Shown: positions 1 to 10,880, counted from the first letter of the stretch. The stretch is DNA of 64,000 nt from Streptomyces orinoci (GCF_003121295.1 NZ_PHNC01000015.1:1-64000); one strand, 5' to 3'. Notes: generated from the sequence alone by a model not told the origin. A program made the numbers and translations.

Positions 1-1944
1 CGCGGCGTTCCCGCCCTGCCAGCGGTAGCGCTCCCCGTCGAACTCCCAGCGTTGCACGCCCGATTCGTCCTGGTAGGGAGTGGCGCAGTGCTTGAGCTCC
101 CACTGGAGGTAGAGCGGCAGCCAGGGCTGCCGCCAGACCCGGGTGTACTCGGGCCAGGGGCCCTCGGACCGGCCGTCCGGGTCGGCGAGGATGGCGTGCA
201 GCGCGGTGCGGCCGGTGCTGCCGTCGCCCGTCGCGGTGGTGCGTACCGCCTGGTCGAGCAGGGCGAACTCGGCCAGCAGCGGGGTGAGTACGGTCGGCAG
301 GCCGTCGGCGTTGGGCGGCAGCGAGGGGGAGGAGGGGCGCTCCGTCCACCGGTCGTTGATCTTCACCCGGGTCAGCAGCCGGGACGGCAGGCGCAGCGGC
401 AGCGGGTCGTCCTCGTCGCGGCCCAGCGGGGGCGTCACCGAGTGGCCGCTGAGGGCGAGCACCGGGTCGGCGGGGCGGTAGTAGCTCCGCTGCGGGGAGC
501 GCTTCAGCTCCAACTCCGGTGCCAGGCCCATGCGCTGGGCGTAGGCGTCGATGGCGGCCTGGACTTCTTCGGGGGTGGTGCCGTGCGGGACGTCCGGCAC
601 GGCCGCAAGGGCCTCCCGCGCCGTCGCCACCTGGGACTCGGCCCGGGCAATCTCGCGGTCCCACTCCGCCGGGTCGAAGGCGTAGTCGTGCGGGCGGCGG
701 TTCTCGGGCAGGTTGCGCAGCCACCACAGGGACCACAGCCGCCACTGGGCGTCGTCCAGTTGGCGCAGGGCGCGGTCATAGGCGTCCTGGTCGCGGTTGA
801 GCCGGGCCACCCAGGAGGGCTGGGCGGGCGGCGGCTGCTGCGCATCGGCGCCGTCCTGCGGCCGGTTGACCACCTGCCAGGCCGCGCCGCCGTCATGGGC
901 GCTGAACCAGGACCGCCGGGTGATGTCGTCCAGCGGCAAGCGCCGGTCGGGGTCGTCCAGTTCGTCCGGGCTGCCGGTGAACAGGGCGCGGACCAGGTCG
1001 CCGGTGCGGGCGGAGCCGGTGCGGTGGGCGGTGAGCGCGGCCACCGCGTCGGCGGTGCTGTGGCCCACCGCGACGGTGACACTGTCGCCGTCCGGCCGGT
1101 CGGACGGCAGATGCCCGCCCTCGCGGTCCCAGGTGACGCCCAGTACGGTGCCCGCGTAGCGGGTACGGGCCACCGTGTCCGGCATGTCCGGGGGCGCGGC
1201 CCAGCCCAGGGCGGCCAGCACATCGGCGGCGCGCGCCGGGTCGGCCTCCGGCGGCAGCAGGCCCTCGATGCCGGCGGCGGTGCGGAGGATATCGGCGTCG
1301 TCGCTGCTGTACCAGCCGAGCACCAGATAGCTGACGGTGCACGGCGGCGGGTAGTTCTCGTTCTCCTTGAGATCGGCGAGGGTGTCGCGGAAGGAGAAGA
1401 CGTTCTCGTGGTACGGCGCGAAGGCGGCGAAGGCGGGCAGGCCGCTGCCGATGGCGGTCAGAAACGGCGGCCGGGCCGCGGCTTCCTCCCAGGGGCCTTC
1501 GGTGAGCGGGTGGACCCGGCCGATCCAGGCGGCGCGCGGCGCGTCCGGGTCCACAAACGGTGTGGTGGCCACGTCCGTGTCGCTGTCGGCGGTCTCCAGG
1601 TAGTCGCTGTGCACCAGGAAGCCGGCCGTGCGCAACCGGCCGCGTACCTCGGCGTAGCGGACCACCAGCCACCGGTTGGGCACCAGCGGGAACCGTGACT
1701 CCCCGGTGCGCTGGTCGATGACCCCGGTGGCCAGGGCCTCCGGGAGCTGCCACTGGATGTGGATGCCCTCCCCGGGCCGGCCCTCGGAGTATTCGATGCC
1801 CGGTTCGGCGTGGTAGCGGTGGCGATCACTGAAGGTCCGGGCGAACCGCGGCCGCCAGCGCCGGAAGCTGTCGTGGTTGGCCACCGCGTAGTTGGCGACA
1901 AGGGCGTGCACCTCGATGGGCACGATCAGATCGGTGTCGGTCAT
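1..1944 (-). CDS. Large uncharacterised protein, 3' end outside window
   Basis: The reading frame starts at an ATG at 1944 and stays open for all 648 codons to the window edge, so the C-terminus is missing. The ATG overlaps the stop of the upstream gene in an ATGA, which implies translational coupling. The N-terminus reads MTDTDLIVPIEVHAL, followed by segments such as PGEGIHIQWQLPEAL and PLVPNRWLVVRY. No signal peptide or membrane segment is apparent, so it is probably cytoplasmic. I do not recognise a named family. As the last visible member of the MBL/DUF6603-like operon it probably works with those proteins, but that rests only on gene order. The gene is certain; the function is unknown. 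Confidence 0.85.
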   Translation of the reverse strand, partial: MTDTDLIVPIEVHALVANYAVANHDSFRRWRPRFARTFSDRHRYHAEPGIEYSEGRPGEGIHIQWQLPEALATGVIDQRTGESRFPLVPNRWLVVRYAEVRGRLRTAGFLVHSDYLETADSDTDVATTPFVDPDAPRAAWIGRVHPLTEGPWEEAAARPPFLTAIGSGLPAFAAFAPYHENVFSFRDTLADLKENENYPPPCTVSYLVLGWYSSDDADILRTAAGIEGLLPPEADPARAADVLAALGWAAPPDMPDTVARTRYAGTVLGVTWDREGGHLPSDRPDGDSVTVAVGHSTADAVAALTAHRTGSARTGDLVRALFTGSPDELDDPDRRLPLDDITRRSWFSAHDGGAAWQVVNRPQDGADAQQPPPAQPSWVARLNRDQDAYDRALRQLDDAQWRLWSLWWLRNLPENRRPHDYAFDPAEWDREIARAESQVATAREALAAVPDVPHGTTPEEVQAAIDAYAQRMGLAPELELKRSPQRSYYRPADPVLALSGHSVTPPLGRDEDDPLPLRLPSRLLTRVKINDRWTERPSSPSLPPNADGLPTVLTPLLAEFALLDQAVRTTATGDGSTGRTALHAILADPDGRSEGPWPEYTRVWRQPWLPLYLQWELKHCATPYQDESGVQRWEFDGERYRWQGGNAA

Positions 1945-4193
1945 CGGGTGTTCTCCTGGTGATCCGCCGCGGCTCGCACGGTGAGGCGCTGTTCGACGGG
2001 GGCGTTGACGAGTTGGAGGGCGAAGCCGCCCGGGGTGAGGTCGGTGAGGTCCGGGTCGAGCGCCCTGGCGAGAGCAGGGACCAGGCCGCCCTCGCCGCGC
2101 AGGGCGAGCACATCGGGGGTGCCGTCGGGCCGGGGGCGCAGATGGTGGTCGAAGAGGCTGCCGCCGTCGGCCGGGTAGGTACGGCCCAGCGGGAAGCCCA
2201 GCGGGTCACCGGGGTTGATGTCGCGCAGGTTGACCACGCCATTGCCGTGCCGGTCGGTGTCGATACCGAAGTGCAGGCCCTGGCCCGGTTCGCGGATCAC
2301 CACCTCGTCCGGGACGGCATCGAGCAGCACCAGCACGGTGTCCGGGGCCATATGGTCGCGGCGCAGCTCGGCGACCGGCGAGCCCCCGGCGCTGGCCCAG
2401 AGGTCGAACACCGGGTAGGCGTGGGCGAATTCGGAGCGCATCAGCAGTCCGGCCGCCGGGCGTACCGCGCCCGTACGGGCACCGTCCACCGCCGCGGTGA
2501 GCGCGAAGTCCACGGCGGCGTCCAGCGAGGTGTGCACTCCCACATCGCGGGCGCCCGCCTCCAGTGCGCCGAGCCAGGCCGCATCGACCCGGAAAAGCCG
2601 CAGCGACTCCGGTGGCAGCATCCGGGCGTCCGGCACCAGGTAGGCGAACGGCACTCGGCGCAACAGCCGCAGGCCGTCCAGCCAGTCCGGCAGGGTACGG
2701 ACCTGCCGGGCCGCGGCGGCGCGCAGGGCGGCCTGCCGGGGAGTGGAGGCCAGCAGGGCGCGGGCCTCGGTGCGGGCCATGCGGGTGCGGGGCTCGGGCG
2801 GCGGCGGGTCCGACTCCCTGGAACGGCCGCGGGGCTGGGCCAGGGCGTCCAGCAGTTCCCGGGCGAAGCCCGGGTCCGCCAGCTCCCGCAGGGCGGTGCC
2901 GCGCGGATCGGCCGGGTCGTCGGCGGAGGCCAGCCGGGGGTCGGCGGCCGTGGCCATGGTGCGGGTGGCGGTGTTGGCCAGCTCCCGGCGAGCGCGGGTG
3001 ATCTCCTCGGCGTAGTCGGGGTCGGAGAGGGCCAGGGTGCGCCCCAGCGTCCACGCGGCGGCGTAGGAAACATCGAAGAGCCCGTGCTCGGGATCGTAGA
3101 TCAGCGCGTGGTCCGCGGTGGTCCTGGGCTCGTCGCGGATGAAGTCCCGGGTGGGCGCGGCGGTGACCGGGGTGAACGGGCCCCGGTACCAGCCATAGGT
3201 CGTCTCGCCGGAGAGCAGCCGGTAGGGCACGGGCACATAGCCCAGCTCCAGGCGGCGCCGCGCATAGCTTGCGGCCTCGTCCGTACTGTCACTCACCGCG
3301 GGCGAGGTCAGCCGGAGCACCAGATTTTCCGGGTCCTCGTGGGCCGGTGCCACCAGATTGCCCAGCAGAGCCGAGGCATTGACCCGGCCGTCGGGGTCGC
3401 TGGTGAAGCTCCAGGAGTGCAGCACACACAGCCGCACCGCCTGTGTGCCGGCCGGCAGCGACCCGGGGGCGAGCCGCCCCTCGAATCCCTCCAGGGACAC
3501 CAAGTGAGCGGACCAGGAGCCCGGTTCGCGCGGCAACCGGTTGGCGGCGACGACCGCGTACTGGCCCTCGGCGACCACCTCGCCGTTGTCCCGCTGCTGC
3601 GGCGCGGTGGTGACATCACGGACGTGGGCGAGGTAGTTCAGCTCCTCCTCGCGCGGCACGACGGCCGTGAAGAGCCCGGCCGGGACGTCGAGGGTCTGGC
3701 AGCGGGTCGCCTCTATCTCCGGGGTGATCCCGTCATCGCTCAGCAGCGGGCCGAGGATGCCCGGGCCCGGCCGGCGCAGCTCGGCCACGGTGCGGGTGGC
3801 CGTGGCGCCCAAGCCCTCGGGATCGTCCGGCAGTTCACCGGCCCGCACCACCAGCACCGCCAGCCAGGGCGCCCGGTCCGGCGCCCGCCGGGCGCGCAGC
3901 TCCCGTTCCCACGGCAGGATCGAGCGGTTGAGGGTGATATGCGGCAGGACGCGGGAGTAGTCGCCGCTGCCGCCGGGCGGCGGGTAGGTGGCATGCACCG
4001 AGGAGGGGTCGAGAACGAACCGCACGGCGCGGATCTCGAATCGCTGCTCGGCCGGTGCGATGGGCGAATCGGCGTCCAGGCGGCTGCCGTTGTGGGTCAG
4101 GTGCTGCTCGGTGCGGATGGTGTAGACGCCGGCGGTGGCCACCGGGCGGCGGTAGTCGTGGAAGGCGACCCGCAGGTCGTCGGCCGCGCTCAT
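1941..4193 (-). CDS. Uncharacterised 750-aa protein of the DUF6603-like operon
   Basis: The ATG at 4193 is preceded by AGGTGA about 7 nt upstream, overlapping the stop of the preceding gene. The protein is rich in Arg, Asp and Ala, with no signal peptide and no clear transmembrane helix. Recognisable but unassigned stretches include WLAVLVVRAGELP near residue 118, DHALIYDPEHGLFDVSYAAAW near 370 (given here only as a landmark) and a Pro/Arg-rich linker near residues 470-490. A structural or scaffolding role is possible but unproven. It lies between the giant DUF6603-like gene (8-nt gap) and the partial gene downstream (ATGA overlap), so the genes are almost certainly co-transcribed. No enzymatic motif was found. 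Confidence 0.85.
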   Translation of the reverse strand: MSAADDLRVAFHDYRRPVATAGVYTIRTEQHLTHNGSRLDADSPIAPAEQRFEIRAVRFVLDPSSVHATYPPPGGSGDYSRVLPHITLNRSILPWERELRARRAPDRAPWLAVLVVRAGELPDDPEGLGATATRTVAELRRPGPGILGPLLSDDGITPEIEATRCQTLDVPAGLFTAVVPREEELNYLAHVRDVTTAPQQRDNGEVVAEGQYAVVAANRLPREPGSWSAHLVSLEGFEGRLAPGSLPAGTQAVRLCVLHSWSFTSDPDGRVNASALLGNLVAPAHEDPENLVLRLTSPAVSDSTDEAASYARRRLELGYVPVPYRLLSGETTYGWYRGPFTPVTAAPTRDFIRDEPRTTADHALIYDPEHGLFDVSYAAAWTLGRTLALSDPDYAEEITRARRELANTATRTMATAADPRLASADDPADPRGTALRELADPGFARELLDALAQPRGRSRESDPPPPEPRTRMARTEARALLASTPRQAALRAAAARQVRTLPDWLDGLRLLRRVPFAYLVPDARMLPPESLRLFRVDAAWLGALEAGARDVGVHTSLDAAVDFALTAAVDGARTGAVRPAAGLLMRSEFAHAYPVFDLWASAGGSPVAELRRDHMAPDTVLVLLDAVPDEVVIREPGQGLHFGIDTDRHGNGVVNLRDINPGDPLGFPLGRTYPADGGSLFDHHLRPRPDGTPDVLALRGEGGLVPALARALDPDLTDLTPGGFALQLVNAPVEQRLTVRAAADHQENTR

Positions 4194-4200
4194 GGTCGGC

Positions 4201-7200
4201 TCACCTCTCGGCTGTGGTGGTCATGGGCGGATGGGTGAACAGGGCATGGGCGCGCTCGGCGAAGCCGGACACCGGGCCGTCGGGGCCCGGGGCGAGGCCC
4301 ATGGCGGCCAGTGCCGAGTGAACGCCGGCCCGGGCGCGGACCGTTGATGCGGCGGCGATGCCCCGGTCCGGATCGGTGAGCACGGCGATGCTCTGCGGGT
4401 CCGGCTCGGACGGCGGCCCGGCGGGCGTATCGTCCCGCAGTCCGATGGGGGCGTACGGCAGCCCGTCCGCCGCCAGCGCCTCGGCACGCACCGGGCCCAG
4501 ACTGTGCCCCAGTTGGAGCGGCGGCACCCGGAACTCGATGCCGGAGAGACAGCCGGTCAGCAGGCCGTCCTCGTCCAGCGCGTCCCCGGGACGGGACAGC
4601 GGACGCCCCCACAGGGCACGTGGCAGGTCCTGGGTGAGCGGGGTGACGGTCCATCCCGTGGTGTCGTATGTGGTGTCGAACCGGCGGATGGTGACGTGCT
4701 GTTCGGAGACGACGCCGCTCAGCCGCATCGGGCGGACGTCGATGGTCTCCCGGCCCTGAGTCTCGGCCAGCACCCGGCCGTTGAGCAGCAGCCGCACCGC
4801 CGGGACAGCGGACTCGGTACGTATGGCGAAGCCGTCGGCCGAGGCCAGCACCGGCTCGTCGGCTGCCGTGCGGGCCGCGCTCTCCGCCGGATCGACGTCC
4901 ACCAGCAGTCCGGCCAGCGGGGTCACCGACAGCGGGGCGGGCAACTGGGTCCGGAACTCCGGCCAGTCCACCTCGGGTGCGGCCTGCCGTCCCGAGCCGA
5001 TGTGCAGGGTGAAGGTGATGAACCAGACCTTCACCAGCGCCCGGCCGCCGATGGGCGGGCCCCACAACTCCAGGGAGACGCCCACCTCCAGCGAGACCCG
5101 GACCCGGACAAAGGCCACCTTCACCGTCGCCGCGACGCCGATGCTCTGGCCCATGGTCAGCTCGAAGGCGAAGGGCTTCCACTGCACCAGCACATCGAGC
5201 CAGGCGGTGAACCATGCCTGCAACTGGATGCCATGGGACTGGTCGTAGGAGGCGGACAGCTCGCCGCCCGCCATAAACGCCCGGTCGGTCAGCGCCGCGT
5301 ACACCTGCCCGCGGATGGTCACCGGGCCGCGTGCCCACCGCCAGCCGACGCGTGCCGGGCGGGGGTAGTAGTCGGGGATGTCGAAGCGGGGGTGGTAGCC
5401 GCCGATGGTGAACACAAAGCCCTTGCCGCCGCCGGAGGCGGTGCGGTCCCGGCCCCACAGACGCAGGGAGAGGCCGCCGGTCAGCTCGGCGGCCGGGTCG
5501 ATCACATAGGAGCCGGGCGCCAGGGCCGCGTCCATGGCGAACAGATCCTGGTCGGCGTGGTAGGCGATGGCCAGGTCCACGATGATCCGGGCGAGCGGGT
5601 GCGTATTGGTGGCCCGGCCGCGCGGCAGATCCAGCGTTGTCCGGCCGGTCAGCAGCACCTGCCAGGTCTCGCCGCCCTCGACCAGCAGCAGCGCACGGGC
5701 CCGCAGGAACTCCAGGACGCTTCCACGCCGCCCGCGCCCCAGTACTGGCCCTCGCGCGGAGTGACCCAGCCGCCCGGACCGGCCAGCCGCTCCAGCACCT
5801 CCTCCGGTGTGGTGCCGGTTTCGGTGCCGGCCAGCCGCTGCACCAGCGGGAACTCGCCGACCTCGGCGATGGACGGCGGGCGCACGGTGGAATTGACGCC
5901 GAAGCCCAGCGAGATGGCGATCACCCGGAACTGCGGCGGGCCGAACAGGCCCTTGTCGCCCCCGGAGATCTCGCCGAACAGGAACATCGACGACCAGCCG
6001 GCCTCGGCCTTGGCATAGGAGCCGGCGGCGGTCAGGGCGAAGAAGCCGGTCTCCAGGGCGACCAGGCCGTTGTACTGCTCCGTTATCCCCGGCGCCACAT
6101 CGGAGCCGGTGCGGCGCTCCAGCAGGCCGCCGAGTCTGAGCGGGGGCTTGTTCAGCTCGACGCCGGCGCCGCGCAGGACCGGGGCGACGCGCAGTTCACC
6201 GTCGATGCCCAGGCCGAGTCCGAGGAGGATCAGCCGCACGGGGCCGACGGTCAGTTCGGCGTCCAGGGCGACGAATATCCGGCCCTGGGCGGAGCCCAGC
6301 CGGATCCGGCCGAGGCGTACCGGGCCGAAGACCAGGCCCAGTTCGCGTACGGCGCCGCCATCGGGGGAAGCGGCGGTGCGCGCGGGCGGGGGAGCGGCGC
6401 CGGTGACGACCGTGCCGCTGCCGCCCGTGGTGAGGGGCAGGACGAGCGGGTCCAGACGCTCCCCGGCCACGGTCAGTCCGACCTGGACGGCCATTCCCGG
6501 TACGGCGGCGGTGCCGGTGGCAAACCGGGGGAGCCGCTGGGGTTCGTTCGGATCGGCCTGGTCCAGTTCGGAGTTGAGCGCCGCGGCCCGCTCCGGCGTC
6601 CAGCCGGAGGGGGCGCTGGTGAAGGTGAGGGCGTCCAGCACCAGGTCGGAGCCGGCCGGGATGGCCTCGCCGACCAGGGGCAGTTGGGAGGCCCGGGCGT
6701 CCAGGGCGACCCGGGCCGCGACCGCCATGCCGGGCTGTCCGGCGGCGGTGGCGAAGACCCAGCCGGTGTGCTCGGTGACGGCCGTCAGCAGCAGTCGCCC
6801 GCTGCCGCTGTGGTACCGCAGGGTGAGCGCGGTCAGCTCGGGCCGCAAGATCTCCGGGAGATCGGGGAGTTCGACGCCCAGCGCCGAGGCGAGGTCGGTG
6901 AGCCCGATGCCCGGCTGGGCGGACCAGGTCCCGGTCACGGTGGCCCCGGAGCCGTCCTCCTGGTAGTCCACGGCAAAGCGCAGCACACGCGGCCCGGGGT
7001 CCTGCTCACCGGTCAGCGTGCGCCGGGCGTACGCCTCCTCCGCGTCCGCTTCGGAGTCGGGGAGGGTGATGTCCAGCACGCCGGTGATGGAACGGTCGTA
7101 ACCGCTGCCGGACTCACGGCGATTGAGCTGGGTGTCCAGGGTGAGTACGGCGTCCGCCGTGCCCATCGGGAAGGCCAGCGCCCCGCCCAGCTCGAACCGC

Positions 7201-8540
7201 CGACCGTTGCCGTCGAAGCCGACGGTGAGTGACAGCAGCTCCAAGTCCTCCAGGAGGGAGGGAGGTTCGGCGTCAAAGGCCGCGAACAGCTCGCGGGCCG
7301 TCAGATGCGAGGCGATACCGCCGAAGGTCCAATTGCCGCCCTCGTAGGCGGCACGGAGCAGTACCTTGCCGTCGCCCAGCTCCCATATGGCTTCAAGCGA
7401 GCCCTGCCACCCGGTCGGGCCGCCGATCAGCAGCGAGAGCGCGAGGTCGGTGGTGACGACCGGTTCCACCGGCCGCCAGGTGCCCGCCAGCGCCAGATCC
7501 ATGCCGAAGGCGGGTGCGCCGTCACCGGCCGTGGTCTCGAACCGCAGATCACGCACGGACAGCGCGTCTGCGGGCAGCCCCGCCCCCGGGAACCACCGCT
7601 CCAGCACTGGGGTCAGGGGCACCGGATCGACCAGCTGGGCGATCACCCTGCATTGCGGCAGCACCACCTCGGCACTGAGCTCCACCTGTTCGGCGACTGT
7701 GAAGAAGCCGCTGATCAGCGCCTGGACGGCAAAGCCGCCGGGGGCCAGGGTCACCGCGAACTCGGCCGCCGGATCGGAAATCTCGAAGTACCCCGGAAAG
7801 ACCGACCAGGTGGCGTCCAGCTCCACCCGGATCCACGCCGACAGCAACCGGCCCGGCCGGCCACCGTCGCCCGGCGCGAAGGTCACCGACAGGCCGCCGA
7901 TGGCCAGTTGGCCACTGCCGAACTCCGGCGGCAGCGAGAACCGTCCCGGTTCCAGTCCGGGGATCAGCGAGGCCAGATCGTCGAGACCGCGCAAGGGGAC
8001 CGGCTCGAACTCGCCGGAGAGACACCAGGCGCTGTCCTCGTACGGCGGATCGAAGCCCGTGACATAGGCCAACGCCTCATCGTCCGCCCCGGCCCCGGGA
8101 AAGGACCGGGACGCGCCCAGGCCCACCCGGGGGAGCACAGCGCCGTCCGCCGCCGGTGTGGCGTCCAGGAGCAGATGCAGCGCGGTGAAGCCGAAGGTGC
8201 GCAGGACCGCCGGGTCGATGTCCAGGTGCTCCGGGGGCACGGTCCAGTCCGGAAGCTCCGCGTCGATCCGGATCCCGGCCACGAACTCCTCGTTGTCGTC
8301 GGCGAGGAAGGAGACCAGCACGGTGACGGCCATGGCAAGATGCCGCAGCCGCAGCTCTCCGACGACCGCCAGCTCGGAGGGGAAGGGTTCGCAGGCGGAC
8401 AGCGTCAGTGTGGCGCCGTCCAGATGGTCGTGGAACAGGGTCTCCGCGGCGGGTATGCCCAACTCCTCGGCGGTGAGCCGGAACACGCTGCCGGCGCTTG
8501 CGGCCAGTTGCTCCCGCAGGGCCGCGATGGCCAGTGTCAT
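4201..8540 (-). pseudogene. Giant DUF6603-like protein gene with one frameshift near 5720
   Basis: Two frames together form one protein of about 1445 residues. The upstream part runs from the ATG at 8540 (GGAG 8 nt upstream) and is coherent to about 5722. It then degenerates into a Cys/Ser/Arg-rich tail that stops at 5649. The downstream part is coherent from about 5717 to 4201 in the next frame. One missing base at 5717-5722 (expected V-E-A-V-L-E-F) explains both. The fold looks beta-rich. The region around 5850-6250 (landmark LGLGIDGELRVAPV) and the downstream landmark GGYHPRFDIPDYYPRP resemble DUF6603 proteins, from memory of the family. The function of that family is not known to me. The shift may be a sequencing error or a genuine mutation. 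Upstream, a GTG at 8558 overlapping the MBL stop is an alternative start. Confidence 0.75.
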
Positions 8541-8554
8541 ACGACTTTCTCCGC

Positions 8555-9852
8555 TCACTTGTAGCCGAGCTTGTAGGTGTTGGGGCCGTCCGCGTCGATG
8601 GTCAAATGCCAGTCCACGCCCTTCGCGAAGCCGGTCTCGCGCTCATCGTCGGGCGGCAGCTGGCACATATTGGTGGCCAGGCCGGCGATGGCCTTCTCCG
8701 TCCGGAATCGCTCGTCCACCCGGCGGGGCAGGTCGCCGTCCTCGTCGGCGAAGTACGCGACCTTGGGCGCCGATCGCGGCTTCGCGGGCGCGGGGAGCGG
8801 CGGTTTGAAGCCCTTGCGCTGCTCCAGCACATGCTCCAGGTGGCTGAAACTGGGCATTCCGGTGCCATGGCGCCCAAAGGTTTTCGTGCCGGCGCTGATC
8901 AGCAGCCCGTCCGGGGTGAGACGTGCCAGCCATTCATCCGAGGTGGAGGTGGTGCTGCCGTGGTGCCCCATCTTCAGCCAGGTGTTGCCCGTGCGGCGGA
9001 GCCCGGGGGCGGCGTCCCCCAGGTTCTCCAGGATGCTCTTCTCGACATCGCGGCCGGCGTCCGCCGTCAGGAAGACCCGCTGCCGGGCGCCGGATGGGTT
9101 CCGTCCGGCCAGCATCAGCACGATCGAGCCACGGTTGCTGTTGTATTCCGCGGCACGCCTGTGCCTGGTCCCGGCCATCGCGGTATGGGGGCTGTCCAGG
9201 CGCTCCACCGGCAGGGGCCAGCGGTGGGAACGGGCGGCGGCGAAGGGGGCCTTGCGCTTCCGGGGACGTCCCCGGCTCGCCGCGGTATTGGCGGCGAGCA
9301 CATAGAGCTCCGCCGGGTTCGTGCCCGGCCCGCTGAGCAGCAGCCGTGGCGCGGTGGGCGACGGCTCGGTGACCGGGGCGCCGGACCGCCAGGGCGGCGG
9401 GGCGCTCGAATAGGACCGCCAGTTCTCCAGAATGTCGGCTATGGAGACGCCGCCGTCCAGGTCGTTTCGGTAGTGCCCCAACTCGCCGCTGAACCGGACC
9501 TGTTTGATGGTGTAGCGGAGCTTGTTCTTGTCATTCAGCAACACCTTGGGCAACAGGTTGTAGTGATCCCTGTCGGGGTGTGTCAGGACCAGGCAGTCAA
9601 GGACATTGGGGTTCTTCATGCGCCCCAGATACTGGGCGAGCTTGGCGCCCACCCGCTTGGCGTGATCCGCCTCGCCACGGCGCAGCGGGGGCTGCTTGCT
9701 CTGGCTCCCGCAGTCGATGAGAACGGCCTTCTCGCCAACTCCTGATCCCCGTAGAAGATCAGAAGGGTGCAGTCTCCCTGGCCCACATTGAAAAAGATCA
9801 CTTCAGTTGAGAAAGCGGTGGGCGTAGTGCCCCCAAGGGCAGAACCGGACAC
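8555..9852 (-). pseudogene. ComEC-like metallo-beta-lactamase-fold hydrolase gene with a frameshift
   Basis: The N-terminal frame from the GTG at 9852 (AGGGGG 8 nt upstream; TTG at 9855 is an alternative) encodes the opening strand EVIFFNVGQGDCTLLIFYG. The frame changes at about 9737-9743 and continues as VLIDCGSQ, then LTHPDRDHYN (metal-binding H-x-D-x-D-H variant) and LKMGHHGS (second metal-binding His cluster). These motifs place it with the secreted or ComEC C-terminal-type MBL hydrolases. One missing base accounts for the break. Without correction, an internal ATG at 9652 would give a product lacking the first strands. It is the first gene of a four-gene unit; its stop overlaps a possible GTG start of the DUF6603-like gene. 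The substrate is unknown; nucleic acid or a phosphodiester is a family-based guess. Confidence 0.75.
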
Positions 9853-10259
9853 CAACGAAACCCCCTGAAAGAGAACCAGCCATGGCCGCGCGCGGCGCTG
9901 CGGACGGTGGCCGGCCGGGGACCGGATGACCGCTCCCCAACTCCATGACCTCGCTCGTCACATGGGGGAACCGGCCGGTCACGGAGGATTGGCGCGAGGC
10001 GAGCACAATGTAGCCGCGACTTGATCATGTAACAACACAGGGCGACGCGGTACTAACCGAAAGGTGATCAAGCGGCGGCCGCGGCACTGTCGGACGGCTG
10101 TTCGCCGCGCCTTGCGGGACGGCAGGCGGGGAGGGCGGGGTCGGCGCCAAGAGTGGCTGGAAATGGCCGTGGTGAGGGTCATGGCAGCGCCCAACGAATA
10201 GCGCAACGAGGGTGCCTGGCACCCGGAACCGTCGCTACTGGAATGGCGTCCACCTGGGC
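9853..10259. other. Intergenic region, no gene supported
   Basis: About 400 bases separate two divergently transcribed units. Short open frames occur but none shows coherent protein sequence. The stretch TTGATCATGTAACA at about 10020 is notably AT-rich for this genome and may belong to a promoter, but no clear -10/-35 pair could be assigned. Confidence 0.5.
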
Positions 10260-10880
10260 ATGCAAGATCGCTACCTCTACTTGGCCCGCCATGGTGAGGC
10301 GACTCCCGACGAACGCGCGCTCACCGAGGCCGGGCAACGGCAGGCCGAGTTGCTGGGCAGGCGCCTGCGTGGAGTGCCGCTGACGGCCGTCCACCATGGC
10401 CCGCTGCCCCGCGCGGCGCAGACCGCCCGGCTGATCGCGGAACAACTGGGCACGGTGCCGCTGCGCGAGTGCGAGGCGGCCGGGGACTACATCCCGTACG
10501 TCCCGGAACGCGGGGAGCTCCCCCCGGACATCGCCGAGGCCATGCTGCCCCGCCTCGCCTCGGTGCCGGCCGGGGAACGTGCACGCGGCGCGGAGCTGGC
10601 CCGTCAGGCGCTCACGGACTTCACCGGGCCGGAGGAACACGGGGATCGGCCCCGTCACGAACTCGTCGTCACCCATGCCTTCCTCGTCGCCTGGCTGGTC
10701 CGCGCCGCCATGGGTGCCCCGGCCTGGCGCTGGATGGGACTCAACCATGGCAACGCGGCGCTCACGGTGATCCGTTACGCTCCGGCCCGGCCCGCGGCCG
10801 TGCTGGTCTACAACGACGTCGGTCATCTTCCGGACGACCTGCGCTGGACCGGGTTCCCGCCCGAATTGCGGACGCCGTGA
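10260..10880 (+). CDS. Histidine phosphatase family protein (phosphoglycerate-mutase-like)
   Basis: The product of about 206 residues opens with MQDRYLYLARHGEA, the RHG signature in which the His becomes phosphorylated. It continues with the family's usual RAAQTARLIAEQL helix and a distal His in ELVVTHAFLV. These place it in branch 1 of the histidine phosphatase superfamily: a cytoplasmic phosphomonoesterase or mutase-like enzyme of unknown substrate. The start at 10260 is chosen because it directly precedes the first beta strand. A GTG at 10212 would add 16 unlikely residues. No strong SD is visible for either. It is monocistronic and has no informative partner. Confidence 0.85.
   Translation: MQDRYLYLARHGEATPDERALTEAGQRQAELLGRRLRGVPLTAVHHGPLPRAAQTARLIAEQLGTVPLRECEAAGDYIPYVPERGELPPDIAEAMLPRLASVPAGERARGAELARQALTDFTGPEEHGDRPRHELVVTHAFLVAWLVRAAMGAPAWRWMGLNHGNAALTVIRYAPARPAAVLVYNDVGHLPDDLRWTGFPPELRTP

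Noticed and set aside
52..1698. Long plus-strand open frame across the first 1.7 kb
   Set aside because: It is antisense to the coherent minus-strand gene; its composition is Gly/Val/Arg-rich with no motif, as expected for the opposite strand of high-GC coding DNA.
1959..4238. 759-codon plus-strand frame opposite the 750-aa gene
   Set aside because: It is an antisense shadow; it lacks a sensible start and shows repetitive Gly/Gln/Val composition.
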